Assembly: GCF_000731675.1 (NCBI RefSeq)
Contig: NZ_JMIT01000002.1
Location: 285,456 to 349,455, forward strand
Reading direction: 5' to 3'
DNA length: 64,000 nt
DNA from: Pseudomonas capeferrum
Lineage (GTDB): Bacteria; Pseudomonadota; Gammaproteobacteria; Pseudomonadales; Pseudomonadaceae
Shown: piece after piece, positions 1-9,035 of the stretch
How the letters are laid out: every line of letters starts with the position of its first letter
How positions within the stretch are numbered: position 1 is the first letter of the stretch
Position numbers and translations under genes: made by a program
The notes under the pieces: model-generated
The model's input: the letters and a program-made list of their open reading frames with translations, nothing else
What the model was told of the DNA's origin: nothing
Database searches by the model: none

Positions 1-3000
1 ACGAGCCTGGCCCGCGCGTCGTATTCGAAGTGTTCCTCACGTAATAACGCGTTCTCCGCCGGCTTATTTCCAATGTCCGTCAGTGCCTTGCGCACGATGG
101 CATCAACCACACTGTATTCCTGCTCCAGTTCTTGTACGGCATCGGTAAAAATAAAGCGCCGCAGATGCTCCCGCTCGAAATCATCATATTCCAACTCGGT
201 CGTCAGGCGCTGACCTGCAACCTCATCGCCCTCCACCGTGGTGAAACGCCGAGTGCGCCCGAGTTCGTCATATTCAAATACGCTGGACGTTGCCCCCAGA
301 GAGGTCTTCTCGAGCCGCCCCTTGTCATCGTACTCATAGGACTGCAACTGCCCCAGCACATCGGTATAGGCCACGAGACGACCGCGCAGGCTGTGCACAT
401 AGTGCATCTCGAAAGGTGCTTCCTGCCCCAGCGTGCGCGTTTCCGATTTAAGCTCGCCGTTGGAGAAATACTCACGCGCCAGCCCTTGGAACTGGGCCGG
501 ATTCAGCGCTCGCCCCTCCACCTCGGGCTGTTCGAGGCAGGATATTAACCTGGCGTTCTGCGCATCATATTCATACCGCGCATTGACGTTCGCATCGACA
601 AGGCGCCGCCCCAAAGGTTCTTCACCCAATGGTGGCGCATACTCATACTCGATCATGTGCTGTTTCGGCGTCTTCACGAACCTGGGCTGACGCTGACCAT
701 GCTCATATTGCATGGCCCGGCGGCGCCCTCCGGTGATCGAAACGATCATCCGATCAAGGCCGTCGAACAGTTGATGGCCCAGCACGCTTTCGGTTGCACC
801 ATCCCGATGGACAACCTTGATCAGGGTCGGTAAGTCCTCACCACTGTGTGCTGCATAGTCGCGATGCACCACTGCACCATCGGCCAGGGTGTGGTCTACC
901 AACCTGTCAAAAGCATCACGGGTGAACGTCACCTGCCCGCCACGGGCGTCGACCTCACGCGCCAGGCGGCCCAGGCCGTCATGGAAGGATTGATCAACAC
1001 TGTACGGTTTGCCGTCGGTGTAGAAACGCGCCACCCGAGCAGGCTCGCCGAAGCGGTTCAACCAGGTTACCGTTTCGCCGGTGAGCGTCTCGCCGTCAGC
1101 CGACTCGCGATACTGCGTCACCACCGGCCCATTGCGCCACTGGGTACTGCCCTGCTGATCGATTCGCTCGTGAACGCGCACCCCGTCCGGGCCGATGACA
1201 CAGCACGGCTGCCCCCACCCGTCGTATTCATACCGGGTCATCAACTTCAAGTTCTTGCGCTCCAACCAGTCGTACTCGACCTCCTCGACCTTGTTGCCCA
1301 AGGCATCGAACGCCACCGTAAAACTGATGCGCGGGGCCTTGCGAGCAAGCGGAGTCAGGCCGAAGTCAGTATCCTGGCGCTCTTCCCGGACCTCACGGCC
1401 GAGGCCATCGACATAACTCCAGGTGACGACCCCTTTGACGTCCTCTTGCGTCTGCACCGCCTGTTGGCCTGGAGCAGCCGCCAGCGCGTAGGTGTAATGA
1501 CGACTCGCTTTGTACTTGGAATCGTTCGGTGACACGGTCTCACGTAACACTCTGCCCACCCGATCGTAGAAGTAGCTGATTTCCACGTCGTTATCGTCAC
1601 GATTGAGCACGGGCTCGCCAATGAGCACAGATTGCAGCAGTGTCAGTTCCTTGCGCGTATCACGCACACCCTGCTCATCCCCATGATCCTGACCATGATC
1701 GAACCCTTCGAGGGTCTCGGTGGTCCTGACAACCGGGTGGCCGACCTTATCGTCTTTATCGTAGTGGAAAGTGTCTTCGACATAGACATACCCCACCTTG
1801 GTCACCGCCTCGCCATGGCGGCGTTCTTCGCTCTGTCGCCGTCCGTAACTCAAGCGGTCAGCCGCATCCTGGTAGTACCTGATGGTGGTTTCGCGCAGCG
1901 TCGCGCCATCGGTATCGCGTACCAGCGTTTCACGCTCAGGCAACCATTCACCGCCAGCAAGGTTGTCCAGAGGCGCCAGCACGTAGTACGCATAATCGGT
2001 CCGCAGAACATCGGCGCCTGCTTCGCCGTCAGTGGCGGGATACACCCAGTTTTTTTGCGGATGTTGAACGAACCCTTCAGCATCGGCGGGGTAGTATTCA
2101 TGCACCGTACGAATACCGTTGGCTTGGGTCTCCTCGGTCAGGTTGCCGAACGCGTCGTAGTCGGTGGTGACGTTTTCTTCCCGATACTGCCGCGGATCAT
2201 TCGCCAGGCTCCAATGCTTTGTCATGACGTGGGGTAGCTGGAACTTTTCCGGCTGGTTTTCGAAACGCTGGCCGGCCACTTCGTGGTAGGTGGTGCTGAC
2301 GGTTTCGACGCAGTCGTCCTGGCGCGTGACCTGTTCGTTCAACAGATGGAAACGGTTGAACGTTCGGGTGATGGTGCGTGCGTCGACTTCGGTCGGGTTG
2401 CCGGCGTCATCCGGCTCGCCGGGCACTCTGTAGCGGGCGGTGGAGGTGTATTGGTAGCGGTTGCCGACGAGCTTGTACAGGTTGTCCAGGCCATCGTCCC
2501 TCCAGACGATGCCGGTGCCACCGTAGCCGAGGAAGTTCTCCGGGCTGTAGTCGTACTCGGTGACCATTTCTGGCTGGCCAGCACCGGGTTGCACCACATG
2601 CCGTTCGACGTTGGGCAGCCAGCGCGTCATGCCATCGGCAGCCGGCGGGAAGCGATGCCCTTGGGTACGGTAGTAGACCCGCTCGGTTCCACCGAGGGGG
2701 TTGTCCACCCTGCTGACGCAGCGCAGGTTGCCGAAGCGCTGATACTCGAAGTGCCAACTGGCCTGCTCGTCGGTCGGCAGCACCACATCGGTCAACTCGT
2801 CGGCACCGTTACGCGACAGGGTGTAGCGGGCCCAGGGCTCGACCTCGGGGTCGTCGCTGGGGTGCAGGTCGAGCAGTACCTCGTGGTTGCTGCTGTAGTC
2901 GATGGCCAGCAGGTCGCGGCCACTGTCGTCGCTCACCCGAACCAGCCGTGGCCCGTCGACATCGCGCTCGTACTCCAGGGTCAAGCCGTGGCCCGAAGGC

Positions 3001-6000
3001 GCCAGCACGCGCACGGGCAAGGCAATATCCCGGTCGTTGTCCTGCGGCTCCAGCACCTCGACCAGGCCCGACTTGTGCACCAGGCGATAACGCACCCGTT
3101 GTTGGTCCGGTTCGCTTTCGTTATGGAAGTGGAAGCTCTCCAGTTTGCGCTCGGCGATCAACGGCTCCACACCCGGACCGTTGTCACTGACCTTGAAGCG
3201 CTCCCCGGAACCCAGGCTGAGCATGCTGGCGCGAATCTCGAACTGGCTGAGGTTCAATGCCCAGCCAATGCCAAAGCCTGAGTCCTGGTCGTTCATCGGG
3301 CTGAAGTTCAAGCGCAGGGGCAGGCGTGGGCCGCAGAGGTTGTTGCCGATCAGTTCGGGCAGTTGAATACCCAGGCTGTACTGGCCCGTGCGTGGGTCGA
3401 CGCCATTCTCGATGAAGCTCATGAAGTTGAAGGCGTTGGAATGCACGGCCGAGTCAATGGCTGCTGCCTTCGCGCTACCCATCCTGAGTTCGAGCTGGTT
3501 GCGGCTGTCAGGTTGACCCTCAGGAAGGAAGTTGACATTCAACTGGTGCCGATTGCCCTGATGGTCGATCAAGGTGAAACGCATGACCCCTTCGAGGGAC
3601 GAGCGATAGTCCCCACCGGGCGCCATGCCGTCGTACCAGTACGGCATGTCCCAGACCCTGTCCAGCGTCAACAGCAGGGTACCTTGAGCAAGGTCCTCGC
3701 CTGGCTTGAGGTTGTAATCCAGCTTGCCGTGGTAGTTCACGGCGCGCTCTAGCGTCAGCAGTTCCAAGGCCGACTCGTACGACACGCCCAACGGCACACC
3801 AGGTGAACCGGGTGGCAATACCGGCCTGAAGGCATACCCTACGTAACTGCAGAACGTTTCGGCGAGCTGCTCGCTCTCCCAACGAACGATCGACGCATGG
3901 TCGAAACTGACCTGGTAAAACCTGAGATTGCCATATTCCTGGGTGGCACCGGAGAGTTCCCAATAGTCAGTGGTGTACTTGTAAAAGTTGAAGGTGTCCT
4001 GCCTGACGATCTTGCCTCCCTCCGAAGCAACCCGCCTGGGTTTGAATTCGTAGTTGTTCAGTGCCCAGAAAGGCGTTGGGCGCCCGGTCAACTCGACTTC
4101 ACCTGCATCCTTGCTGATGGTTCTGGAGTTCTGCGTACGGTTGTCATACCCCTTGAACTCGGCATGGAACTTCCTGATTTCCGCTTCGGTACTTTGCACA
4201 TAGACGCGCAAGGAGACCTTGCCTTCATCTGCCATGGGCTTGGCCGTCACCTGCCGAGCCCCTTGGTAATAGTCATAGCGATTGCGTGACTTGCTCCACC
4301 CCCAGCGCAGCCCTTGCGCCGGGTCCAAGCCCTCCACCCCCTCCAGCACATACTCGATCGGGTTGCCGTTCTCCGCGAGCACCTTCAATGTGGACAGCTC
4401 AAGGTCACTGACCGGATCCTTGACCACGTCACCATCGCTGTTGCGGAAGTCCTCAGTCTGGATGACGATATCCAGGGCGATCTGCTGCAACCCGTTGGCA
4501 TAGGCCACGGTGCCGTTAATCGGCACGGGCGTCACCGTGAAGATCAAAACTTTCTTGTAGCGTTCACTGATCATCGAGACCTGCGCGTCCTCGCGCATCA
4601 GCTCGATGATGGCATACCCCGCATGACGGTCACGGATATTGGCCATGACCACGGCGACCGAGGTTGAAGGCGATACCGGCGGCGTGTATACGCCTGAGGC
4701 AGGGTCGATGTGCCCCTCGCCGAACAAGAGCCAGGCATCGGCCTCGTCGTTCTGCACCTCGAAGGGCACCGAGCTGCCATGGGGCACTTTAGGCACGTGG
4801 AATGGCAAGACGTTCAGCACAGCCGGGTAGGCGAGAATTACCACCGTGACCTCGGCTGTATCGCCCCTAATCCCATCAGTAAGACGGATGCGCTCCAACA
4901 GGACGGCAGGACTCCGCTCAGGCTCACGGGGCACATAGCTTAGCGAGCCATCGCTCTGGAGGGTCAATTCACCGTATAGCGTCGGTTCCCAGGTCAGGCC
5001 AGCATGACCCGCAACATTGAACTCAATCGCTCTTTCCCTACTACGCCATACCGCAACCCGTGGCGTGACCACCAAAGAATCGATAGATTCGACCACCAGC
5101 GCGGCATTGACGCTTCCGGGTTCTTCTTCGCCCAGCTGCGCACTGACCAGGATGACCTGACTTTCCCGTGCGAAGTGCGCAACATCCGAGGCCTGGTACT
5201 GCCCCTGTGCATTGATTTGCCCGGTCGACCGAGGGTGGCTGATGTTCCTTGCCGTCCATTGCGCCACAGCCTGGCCTTGCACCTTGAAATCCGTGGTCTG
5301 TTCGCGGCCAAGGCGCGCCTGCATCGGCTCGACCTGACGCGTTGCGGAACTGGCCTCAATGCTCCCGAACACTACCCGATCATGTGGGGTGTGCTCCTCC
5401 TTCATGGCAAACCGCCACGCCTTCGGCAAGCTCAAGTGCCGCAGCAAACGCTCGGCAAGCTCCCCAAGCAAAGGAACGCGCAACTGCTCAGTCAGCAGCG
5501 TTACGCCTTGACTGCCATCGGGCAGCAGATAAGGAAACACGCCTGGCCCCGGCCATGTCCCGCCAAAGCGGCGGCCACGCAGGTCCAGTTGAACAATCGC
5601 GGCACCATCACCTTCACGCCCCGTGCCCTCTGGTGCAGCCTGGGTGCGCACATTGAGGCCACGCACGGCGAGCGCATCCTGCCCGCTAAGCTCACAGGTC
5701 AAGAGCACGAACTGATGGTTGAACACCTCATGCTTCGCCAATTCAGCCTGTATGAAGCGCCCCATGGCCCGCCGAGCCGTCTCGCTTTCACCCAGGTTGG
5801 TGACAAACTCTTCGGCTTGACTCAGGTCGAGCACCAGCCGGGCCTGATTGGCTGCAGGATCATCGACGGTCAGCAAGGCAACCGACATCTGCACGTGGTA
5901 GCCCATCTCTTCACGCAGGCCATGGCTGCTCTTGAGCCTGGGTGGCTGGGCGACAAACCGTGAATACGACGCGTATTCGCCAGAGATAAACGGCATGATC

Positions 6001-6281
6001 ACCGTCAAGCGATTTCCTGCCCCCGAGACCCCTGCAAAGGAAAGCTGTGGTGGCCCCAGCACCAGCCCTTCGAACACTGCCTGGTCATTACGCTGACCGT
6101 CGGTAAAGTAGCTGCCAGTGATGTGCTCAAGAAAATTCGACTGGCTGAGGCCTTCGAGATAACGCAGCATGAGCAATTGCTCGAGCGGCTCACGGCCCAA
6201 TGCCATGATCGCGCCCCAGCCATGCATGACATCACCCTCTTCCAGACGAGCCAGCAGGGCTTCCTTGGAATTGTTGATCAT
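1..6281 (-). CDS. Large RHS/YD-repeat protein with TULIP/P47-like N-terminus (3' end outside window)
   Basis: The frame stays open from an ATG at 6281 to the window edge, giving at least 2,093 residues and no stop. The ATG at 6281 has AGGGG eight bases upstream; an in-frame ATG at 6287 sits too close to it. Residues 1-300 include GWGAIMALGREPLEQLL and FEGLVLGPPQLSF, which resemble the N-termini of TULIP/P47-type proteins found in Pseudomonas (recognised by eye, moderate confidence). Two Ig-like stretches follow, marked by GQINAQGQY (near residue 365) and GHIDPASGVYTPP (near 545). From residue 949 (NAFNFMSF, VDPRTGQY) the protein becomes an RHS shell with repeated YD-type units such as FEYDARARL. 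The DNA for residues 975-1355 is nearly identical to the divergent RHS gene. The likely role is a secreted or delivered toxin; the C-terminal tip that would define its activity is not visible. Confidence 0.85.
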   Translation of the reverse strand, partial: MINNSKEALLARLEEGDVMHGWGAIMALGREPLEQLLMLRYLEGLSQSNFLEHITGSYFTDGQRNDQAVFEGLVLGPPQLSFAGVSGAGNRLTVIMPFISGEYASYSRFVAQPPRLKSSHGLREEMGYHVQMSVALLTVDDPAANQARLVLDLSQAEEFVTNLGESETARRAMGRFIQAELAKHEVFNHQFVLLTCELSGQDALAVRGLNVRTQAAPEGTGREGDGAAIVQLDLRGRRFGGTWPGPGVFPYLLPDGSQGVTLLTEQLRVPLLGELAERLLRHLSLPKAWRFAMKEEHTPHDRVVFGSIEASSATRQVEPMQARLGREQTTDFKVQGQAVAQWTARNISHPRSTGQINAQGQYQASDVAHFARESQVILVSAQLGEEEPGSVNAALVVESIDSLVVTPRVAVWRSRERAIEFNVAGHAGLTWEPTLYGELTLQSDGSLSYVPREPERSPAVLLERIRLTDGIRGDTAEVTVVILAYPAVLNVLPFHVPKVPHGSSVPFEVQNDEADAWLLFGEGHIDPASGVYTPPVSPSTSVAVVMANIRDRHAGYAIIELMREDAQVSMISERYKKVLIFTVTPVPINGTVAYANGLQQIALDIVIQTEDFRNSDGDVVKDPVSDLELSTLKVLAENGNPIEYVLEGVEGLDPAQGLRWGWSKSRNRYDYYQGARQVTAKPMADEGKVSLRVYVQSTEAEIRKFHAEFKGYDNRTQNSRTISKDAGEVELTGRPTPFWALNNYEFKPRRVASEGGKIVRQDTFNFYKYTTDYWELSGATQEYGNLRFYQVSFDHASIVRWESEQLAETFCSYVGYAFRPVLPPGSPGVPLGVSYESALELLTLERAVNYHGKLDYNLKPGEDLAQGTLLLTLDRVWDMPYWYDGMAPGGDYRSSLEGVMRFTLIDHQGNRHQLNVNFLPEGQPDSRNQLELRMGSAKAAAIDSAVHSNAFNFMSFIENGVDPRTGQYSLGIQLPELIGNNLCGPRLPLRLNFSPMNDQDSGFGIGWALNLSQFEIRASMLSLGSGERFKVSDNGPGVEPLIAERKLESFHFHNESEPDQQRVRYRLVHKSGLVEVLEPQDNDRDIALPVRVLAPSGHGLTLEYERDVDGPRLVRVSDDSGRDLLAIDYSSNHEVLLDLHPSDDPEVEPWARYTLSRNGADELTDVVLPTDEQASWHFEYQRFGNLRCVSRVDNPLGGTERVYYRTQGHRFPPAADGMTRWLPNVERHVVQPGAGQPEMVTEYDYSPENFLGYGGTGIVWRDDGLDNLYKLVGNRYQYTSTARYRVPGEPDDAGNPTEVDARTITRTFNRFHLLNEQVTRQDDCVETVSTTYHEVAGQRFENQPEKFQLPHVMTKHWSLANDPRQYREENVTTDYDAFGNLTEETQANGIRTVHEYYPADAEGFVQHPQKNWVYPATDGEAGADVLRTDYAYYVLAPLDNLAGGEWLPERETLVRDTDGATLRETTIRYYQDAADRLSYGRRQSEERRHGEAVTKVGYVYVEDTFHYDKDDKVGHPVVRTTETLEGFDHGQDHGDEQGVRDTRKELTLLQSVLIGEPVLNRDDNDVEISYFYDRVGRVLRETVSPNDSKYKASRHYTYALAAAPGQQAVQTQEDVKGVVTWSYVDGLGREVREERQDTDFGLTPLARKAPRISFTVAFDALGNKVEEVEYDWLERKNLKLMTRYEYDGWGQPCCVIGPDGVRVHERIDQQGSTQWRNGPVVTQYRESADGETLTGETVTWLNRFGEPARVARFYTDGKPYSVDQSFHDGLGRLAREVDARGGQVTFTRDAFDRLVDHTLADGAVVHRDYAAHSGEDLPTLIKVVHRDGATESVLGHQLFDGLDRMIVSITGGRRRAMQYEHGQRQPRFVKTPKQHMIEYEYAPPLGEEPLGRRLVDANVNARYEYDAQNARLISCLEQPEVEGRALNPAQFQGLAREYFSNGELKSETRTLGQEAPFEMHYVHSLRGRLVAYTDVLGQLQSYEYDDKGRLEKTSLGATSSVFEYDELGRTRRFTTVEGDEVAGQRLTTELEYDDFEREHLRRFIFTDAVQELEQEYSVVDAIVRKALTDIGNKPAENALLREEHFEYDARARL
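2218..3359 (-). repeat. Left arm of 1,142-bp inverted repeat within the RHS genes
   Basis: This segment, read on the minus strand, matches 9129-10270 on the plus strand with no gaps. Paired positions always sum to 12488. Only three mismatches were found, at 3099/9389, 2630/9858 and 2337/10152. Weaker similarity continues on both sides: the NAFNFMSF...GQY segment upstream and about 110 bp downstream. Both arms lie in the same codon phase of their RHS gene. Confidence 0.95.
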
Positions 6282-6283
6282 GA

Positions 6284-6412
6284 TCATGCCCCTTTACTGT
6301 GGCAAGATTTGTCATGCGCCATCGCACTGGCCAAACGTAATTCGCCCCAGCCGAGAGTGCGTGGCGCTTGTGCGAGATGAACGAGCTTTTGCGAATGGGT
6401 CATTCTGGCCAT
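6284..6412 (-). CDS. Candidate small ORF (42 aa) between the 621-aa protein and the RHS gene
   Basis: An ATG at 6412, or a second one at 6403, opens a 42- or 39-codon frame. Its TGA overlaps the first possible ATG of the RHS gene (ATGA arrangement). An AAGGAA motif lies just upstream, but its spacing is poor for the first ATG and long for the second. The product is basic and His-rich, with no recognised domain. The tight overlap suggests translational coupling to the RHS gene, but the reading frame may be incidental. Confidence 0.3.
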   Translation of the reverse strand: MARMTHSQKLVHLAQAPRTLGWGELRLASAMAHDKSCHSKGA

Positions 6413-6447
6413 GGTTCCTTCTCCAATGTTTGTCGCCCTGCTGCTCT

Positions 6448-8313
6448 TCAGCGCGTACTTGAACGTCCGCCGCGCAGCGTCAAGCGCAGTGAGCGCATTT
6501 CAAAATAATGGTATTTGTCGTCGAAACTGACATGTGCATGTACAGTCAAACTTTGATTGAGCATTTGCTGCTCAAGCAGATTCCTGGGTATTAGCAGTTC
6601 AAGGCCGTTACGGACTTGCTGGGGGGTCACTTCAGCGTCCCATATAACCTCTTCCACCTCAGCGCGAAAAACGCCTGTGACCCACACCGTCACCCATTGC
6701 TTTTCGGCAATGAACACCCAGGGAGCGAGGGTGCAGCTTGCCCCGCTTGGGACGTCCCCCAGATACAAGTCGCTTCCCCTCGCGACCGGGCATTGAAGCT
6801 GCGGATACTGGGTGGGTTCAATAGGCAGTATGCGCAGCATGAAGTGCTCTGACTCGACATAGCTGCCGTCATCCCGCACCAGGCGATAAAACACCTTGAA
6901 CCGCTTCGCCACGGCGTTTTCATTACGCTCCATGTTGGCCGCAATGCTGCCCGCACTTACGTGAAAGCGGCGTGGCTTGTTGGTATTGATCGGCTGGGTA
7001 ACAATTTCCCGTCCCCGCTCGGCATGCCCCTCCCAGTGCACTTCGATGTGCTCATCTTTGAGAATGTCGACATCGTCAGGCACATCCACTAGTGCACCAG
7101 AGGTGACAAGGTAAGCTGCCAACAGACCACCGTCTTTTTCTGCCACGGCATTAAGCACTATCGGCGCTGGCAACTCCCGCGAGCGCAGCACTTGCACGGT
7201 CAGCAGCTCAGAGGCAAGGCTGCTGCCTTCGCGAGCGAACTGGTAACCGAGTGTCGCCGCTTGCCCCTGGCTGCTCATCAGCCAACGGGGTTCGAGGGTG
7301 AACACCAGGGCACCGCTGTCGATCGAACTTGGGTCAACACGCAACACCTGATACACATTGTCACTGGACAGCCAATACAGCAGCAGACGGTCCGAGACAG
7401 CCATGCCCTGATCCAGGTAAGGTGGAATCCTGATCGTCAAACCATCGCGAAAACGCGTAGGGTCCAAGGGGGCACCGGGCACGTGGCCATCCACGCTGGG
7501 CGCCGGCAGGCGATCTGGTAGGGTAATCTTCGAGTCCACGCGAAACCGCTGTACGGGCGATACGGCCGAACGGCCATCTTTGAAGTCAATGACATACTCG
7601 GCATCGAAGTACTCTCCCTCCAACCGGCGCACCCAGGTTGAGTCAACGGCGGCTTGCAAATGTTGGCCAGGAACCTCGACATTGAGGTTTTTTGTCCAGG
7701 TGTGCAGGTTCCCGAGATCGTCCTTACCCGTTAGCGTTATCGCAACCCTATCGCCGGGTTGCATGGCCTGGTAGGGCGGTATTACCAGCGCCATGGAGGC
7801 GCCCAGCGCCCGCCAGGCAACGACGAGGTCATGCGACGGTGCGGCCAGGGCCACCGACAAGGTTTCGGCACTTGGCCGTGGCCGCACGCCCACATAGCAA
7901 AAACGCCGCATAGACTCCCTCTCGAGCCGTGCTTCATGGATCTCGTAGGAGTAAAACGCCCAGCCACCGGCAGCGCTTTGCACTTCATCATTGCCAATGG
8001 TGTACAGCACACCCACGGTTGGATCGACACCACTAGGGACACGGAAAGGGTCTCTGAAATAGTCAAAGCTCTCCCCACTGGGCGCAGCTCCCACCCAGCG
8101 TGGAAAAATCTTATCCCCCGCCTTGATGCCGGGATAGTTGATGTATGTCCTCAACGGGTCGGTGCCCAACGCGAGCAAGTCGACTTCATCGTAACGCGTC
8201 AATCCTTCTATTTCAGGTTTGGGCAGGTCATTGTTGCGTGGGCGTGCATCACGAAGTGTCGTGGATGCAGACGCACGCTTAAACCAGTGGGCGAAGTTAC
8301 GGATGAGCGTCAT
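6448..8313 (-). CDS. 621-aa Ig-like repeat protein associated with the RHS gene
   Basis: The start ATG at 8313 follows GGAG at nine-base spacing. There is no signal peptide and no transmembrane segment. The body contains repeated beta-rich units that open with Pro-Ala-Pro, for example LPAPSVDGHVPGAPLDP near residue 275 and LPAPIVLNAV near residue 395. Units of this type recur in Pseudomonas proteins encoded beside RHS and insecticidal-type toxins. It lies upstream of the TULIP-RHS gene on the same strand, 167 bp away, so the two are probably co-transcribed. A structural, receptor-binding or delivery-partner role is inferred; no enzymatic motif is visible. It may be an accessory module separated from the toxin polypeptide, because the toxin itself carries similar Ig-like domains. 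Confidence 0.75.
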   Translation of the reverse strand: MTLIRNFAHWFKRASASTTLRDARPRNNDLPKPEIEGLTRYDEVDLLALGTDPLRTYINYPGIKAGDKIFPRWVGAAPSGESFDYFRDPFRVPSGVDPTVGVLYTIGNDEVQSAAGGWAFYSYEIHEARLERESMRRFCYVGVRPRPSAETLSVALAAPSHDLVVAWRALGASMALVIPPYQAMQPGDRVAITLTGKDDLGNLHTWTKNLNVEVPGQHLQAAVDSTWVRRLEGEYFDAEYVIDFKDGRSAVSPVQRFRVDSKITLPDRLPAPSVDGHVPGAPLDPTRFRDGLTIRIPPYLDQGMAVSDRLLLYWLSSDNVYQVLRVDPSSIDSGALVFTLEPRWLMSSQGQAATLGYQFAREGSSLASELLTVQVLRSRELPAPIVLNAVAEKDGGLLAAYLVTSGALVDVPDDVDILKDEHIEVHWEGHAERGREIVTQPINTNKPRRFHVSAGSIAANMERNENAVAKRFKVFYRLVRDDGSYVESEHFMLRILPIEPTQYPQLQCPVARGSDLYLGDVPSGASCTLAPWVFIAEKQWVTVWVTGVFRAEVEEVIWDAEVTPQQVRNGLELLIPRNLLEQQMLNQSLTVHAHVSFDDKYHYFEMRSLRLTLRGGRSSTR

Positions 8314-8366
8314 GCCGCATTACTCCATCATGCAAAAAACGATTAGTGGCGGAGCGGTTGCAGGCA

Positions 8367-8395
8367 TTAATAGCGAATCGGCCAACGCGCGACAA
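8367..8395 (-). promoter_or_regulatory. Candidate sigma-70 promoter for the left RHS operon
   Basis: On the minus strand TTGTCG (8390-8395) and TATTAA (8367-8372) are separated by exactly 17 bases. They lie about 55 bp upstream of the 621-aa gene, in the divergent region 8314-8554. That region otherwise holds only the inverted repeat listed at 8451. Confidence 0.45.
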
Positions 8396-8450
8396 CTAGC
8401 ATAATTAACAGGTCGACGGCGCCCACCCGTACCGAAACACAAACGGGTGA

Positions 8451-8472
8451 CACCTGATATTTTTGACAGGTG
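8451..8472. promoter_or_regulatory. Inverted repeat CACCTG-N10-CAGGTG in the RHS divergent promoter region
   Basis: CACCTG at 8451-8456 is mirrored by CAGGTG at 8467-8472. The right arm overlaps TTGACA (8463-8468), a good -35 element for the rightward genes, although no strong -10 is seen 16-18 bases beyond it. It could be an operator for a regulator controlling one or both arms of the locus. Confidence 0.3.
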
Positions 8473-8554
8473 CGCGGCACTGCGCATTGCCCTAGGCTCA
8501 GGACAGGAAGGGTACGTGAATCCAACGATATCCAAGATATTCAGGAGCGTGTTC

Positions 8555-9007
8555 ATGACAGGCAAGAAGGACACACAGGCCACGGGCGTTATTATCATCA
8601 GGGAATCAATAGAAAGTAACGACTTCTGCTCCCTGCATATTCCGGACGCCGGCAGCAATCAAACTGTCGTATTGAGAATGAACCAAGGGGACTGTAAAGA
8701 CAAAGACCCTCGCTTCATTGAACTTAACAGTTTTCCGTCGGCAACAAAGATCCTCCTGACCCGAAATGATAATGGCACGCCGGACGATGCCAGTTGGTGG
8801 ATTGAACTCAAGACCACACGCAACAATGCCGCATTGGACAATGAAGAAATTACTTACCTGAACACCTATGACGTTGGCAGTTTCATCGAACAGGGTATCG
8901 GGGTCATGGTGATTGCCAAGCATGGCACCATCCAGCGCGACGAACTTCGCAGTGTGCGCGTCGTTACCTCGGCCGCGCCGCCGCGCGCTGAGCGTCTGCA
9001 GCGCTAA
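8555..9007 (+). CDS. Conserved-type 150-aa protein of unknown function preceding the right RHS gene
   Basis: An upstream in-frame ATG exists at 8447, but the ATG at 8555 has AGGAG at seven-base spacing and is preferred. The product is soluble, about 150 residues, with no signal peptide. It has alternating hydrophobic beta-like segments such as ATGVIIIRES and IGVMVIAKH, and a Trp-Trp pair near residue 83. No family is recognised. It ends 28 bp before the RHS start and is surely co-transcribed with it. It could be an accessory, chaperone or lectin-like component. A protective (immunity) role cannot be excluded, although such genes usually follow the toxin rather than precede it. Confidence 0.7.
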   Translation: MTGKKDTQATGVIIIRESIESNDFCSLHIPDAGSNQTVVLRMNQGDCKDKDPRFIELNSFPSATKILLTRNDNGTPDDASWWIELKTTRNNAALDNEEITYLNTYDVGSFIEQGIGVMVIAKHGTIQRDELRSVRVVTSAAPPRAERLQR

Positions 9008-9035
9008 TGCTCATCTTGAATGGGAGATGACAATA

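Noticed and set aside
2283..3281. 332-codon open frame that recurs at 9207-10205 on the other strand
   Set aside because: It looks like a duplicated gene but is only the antisense shadow of the shared RHS inverted repeat.
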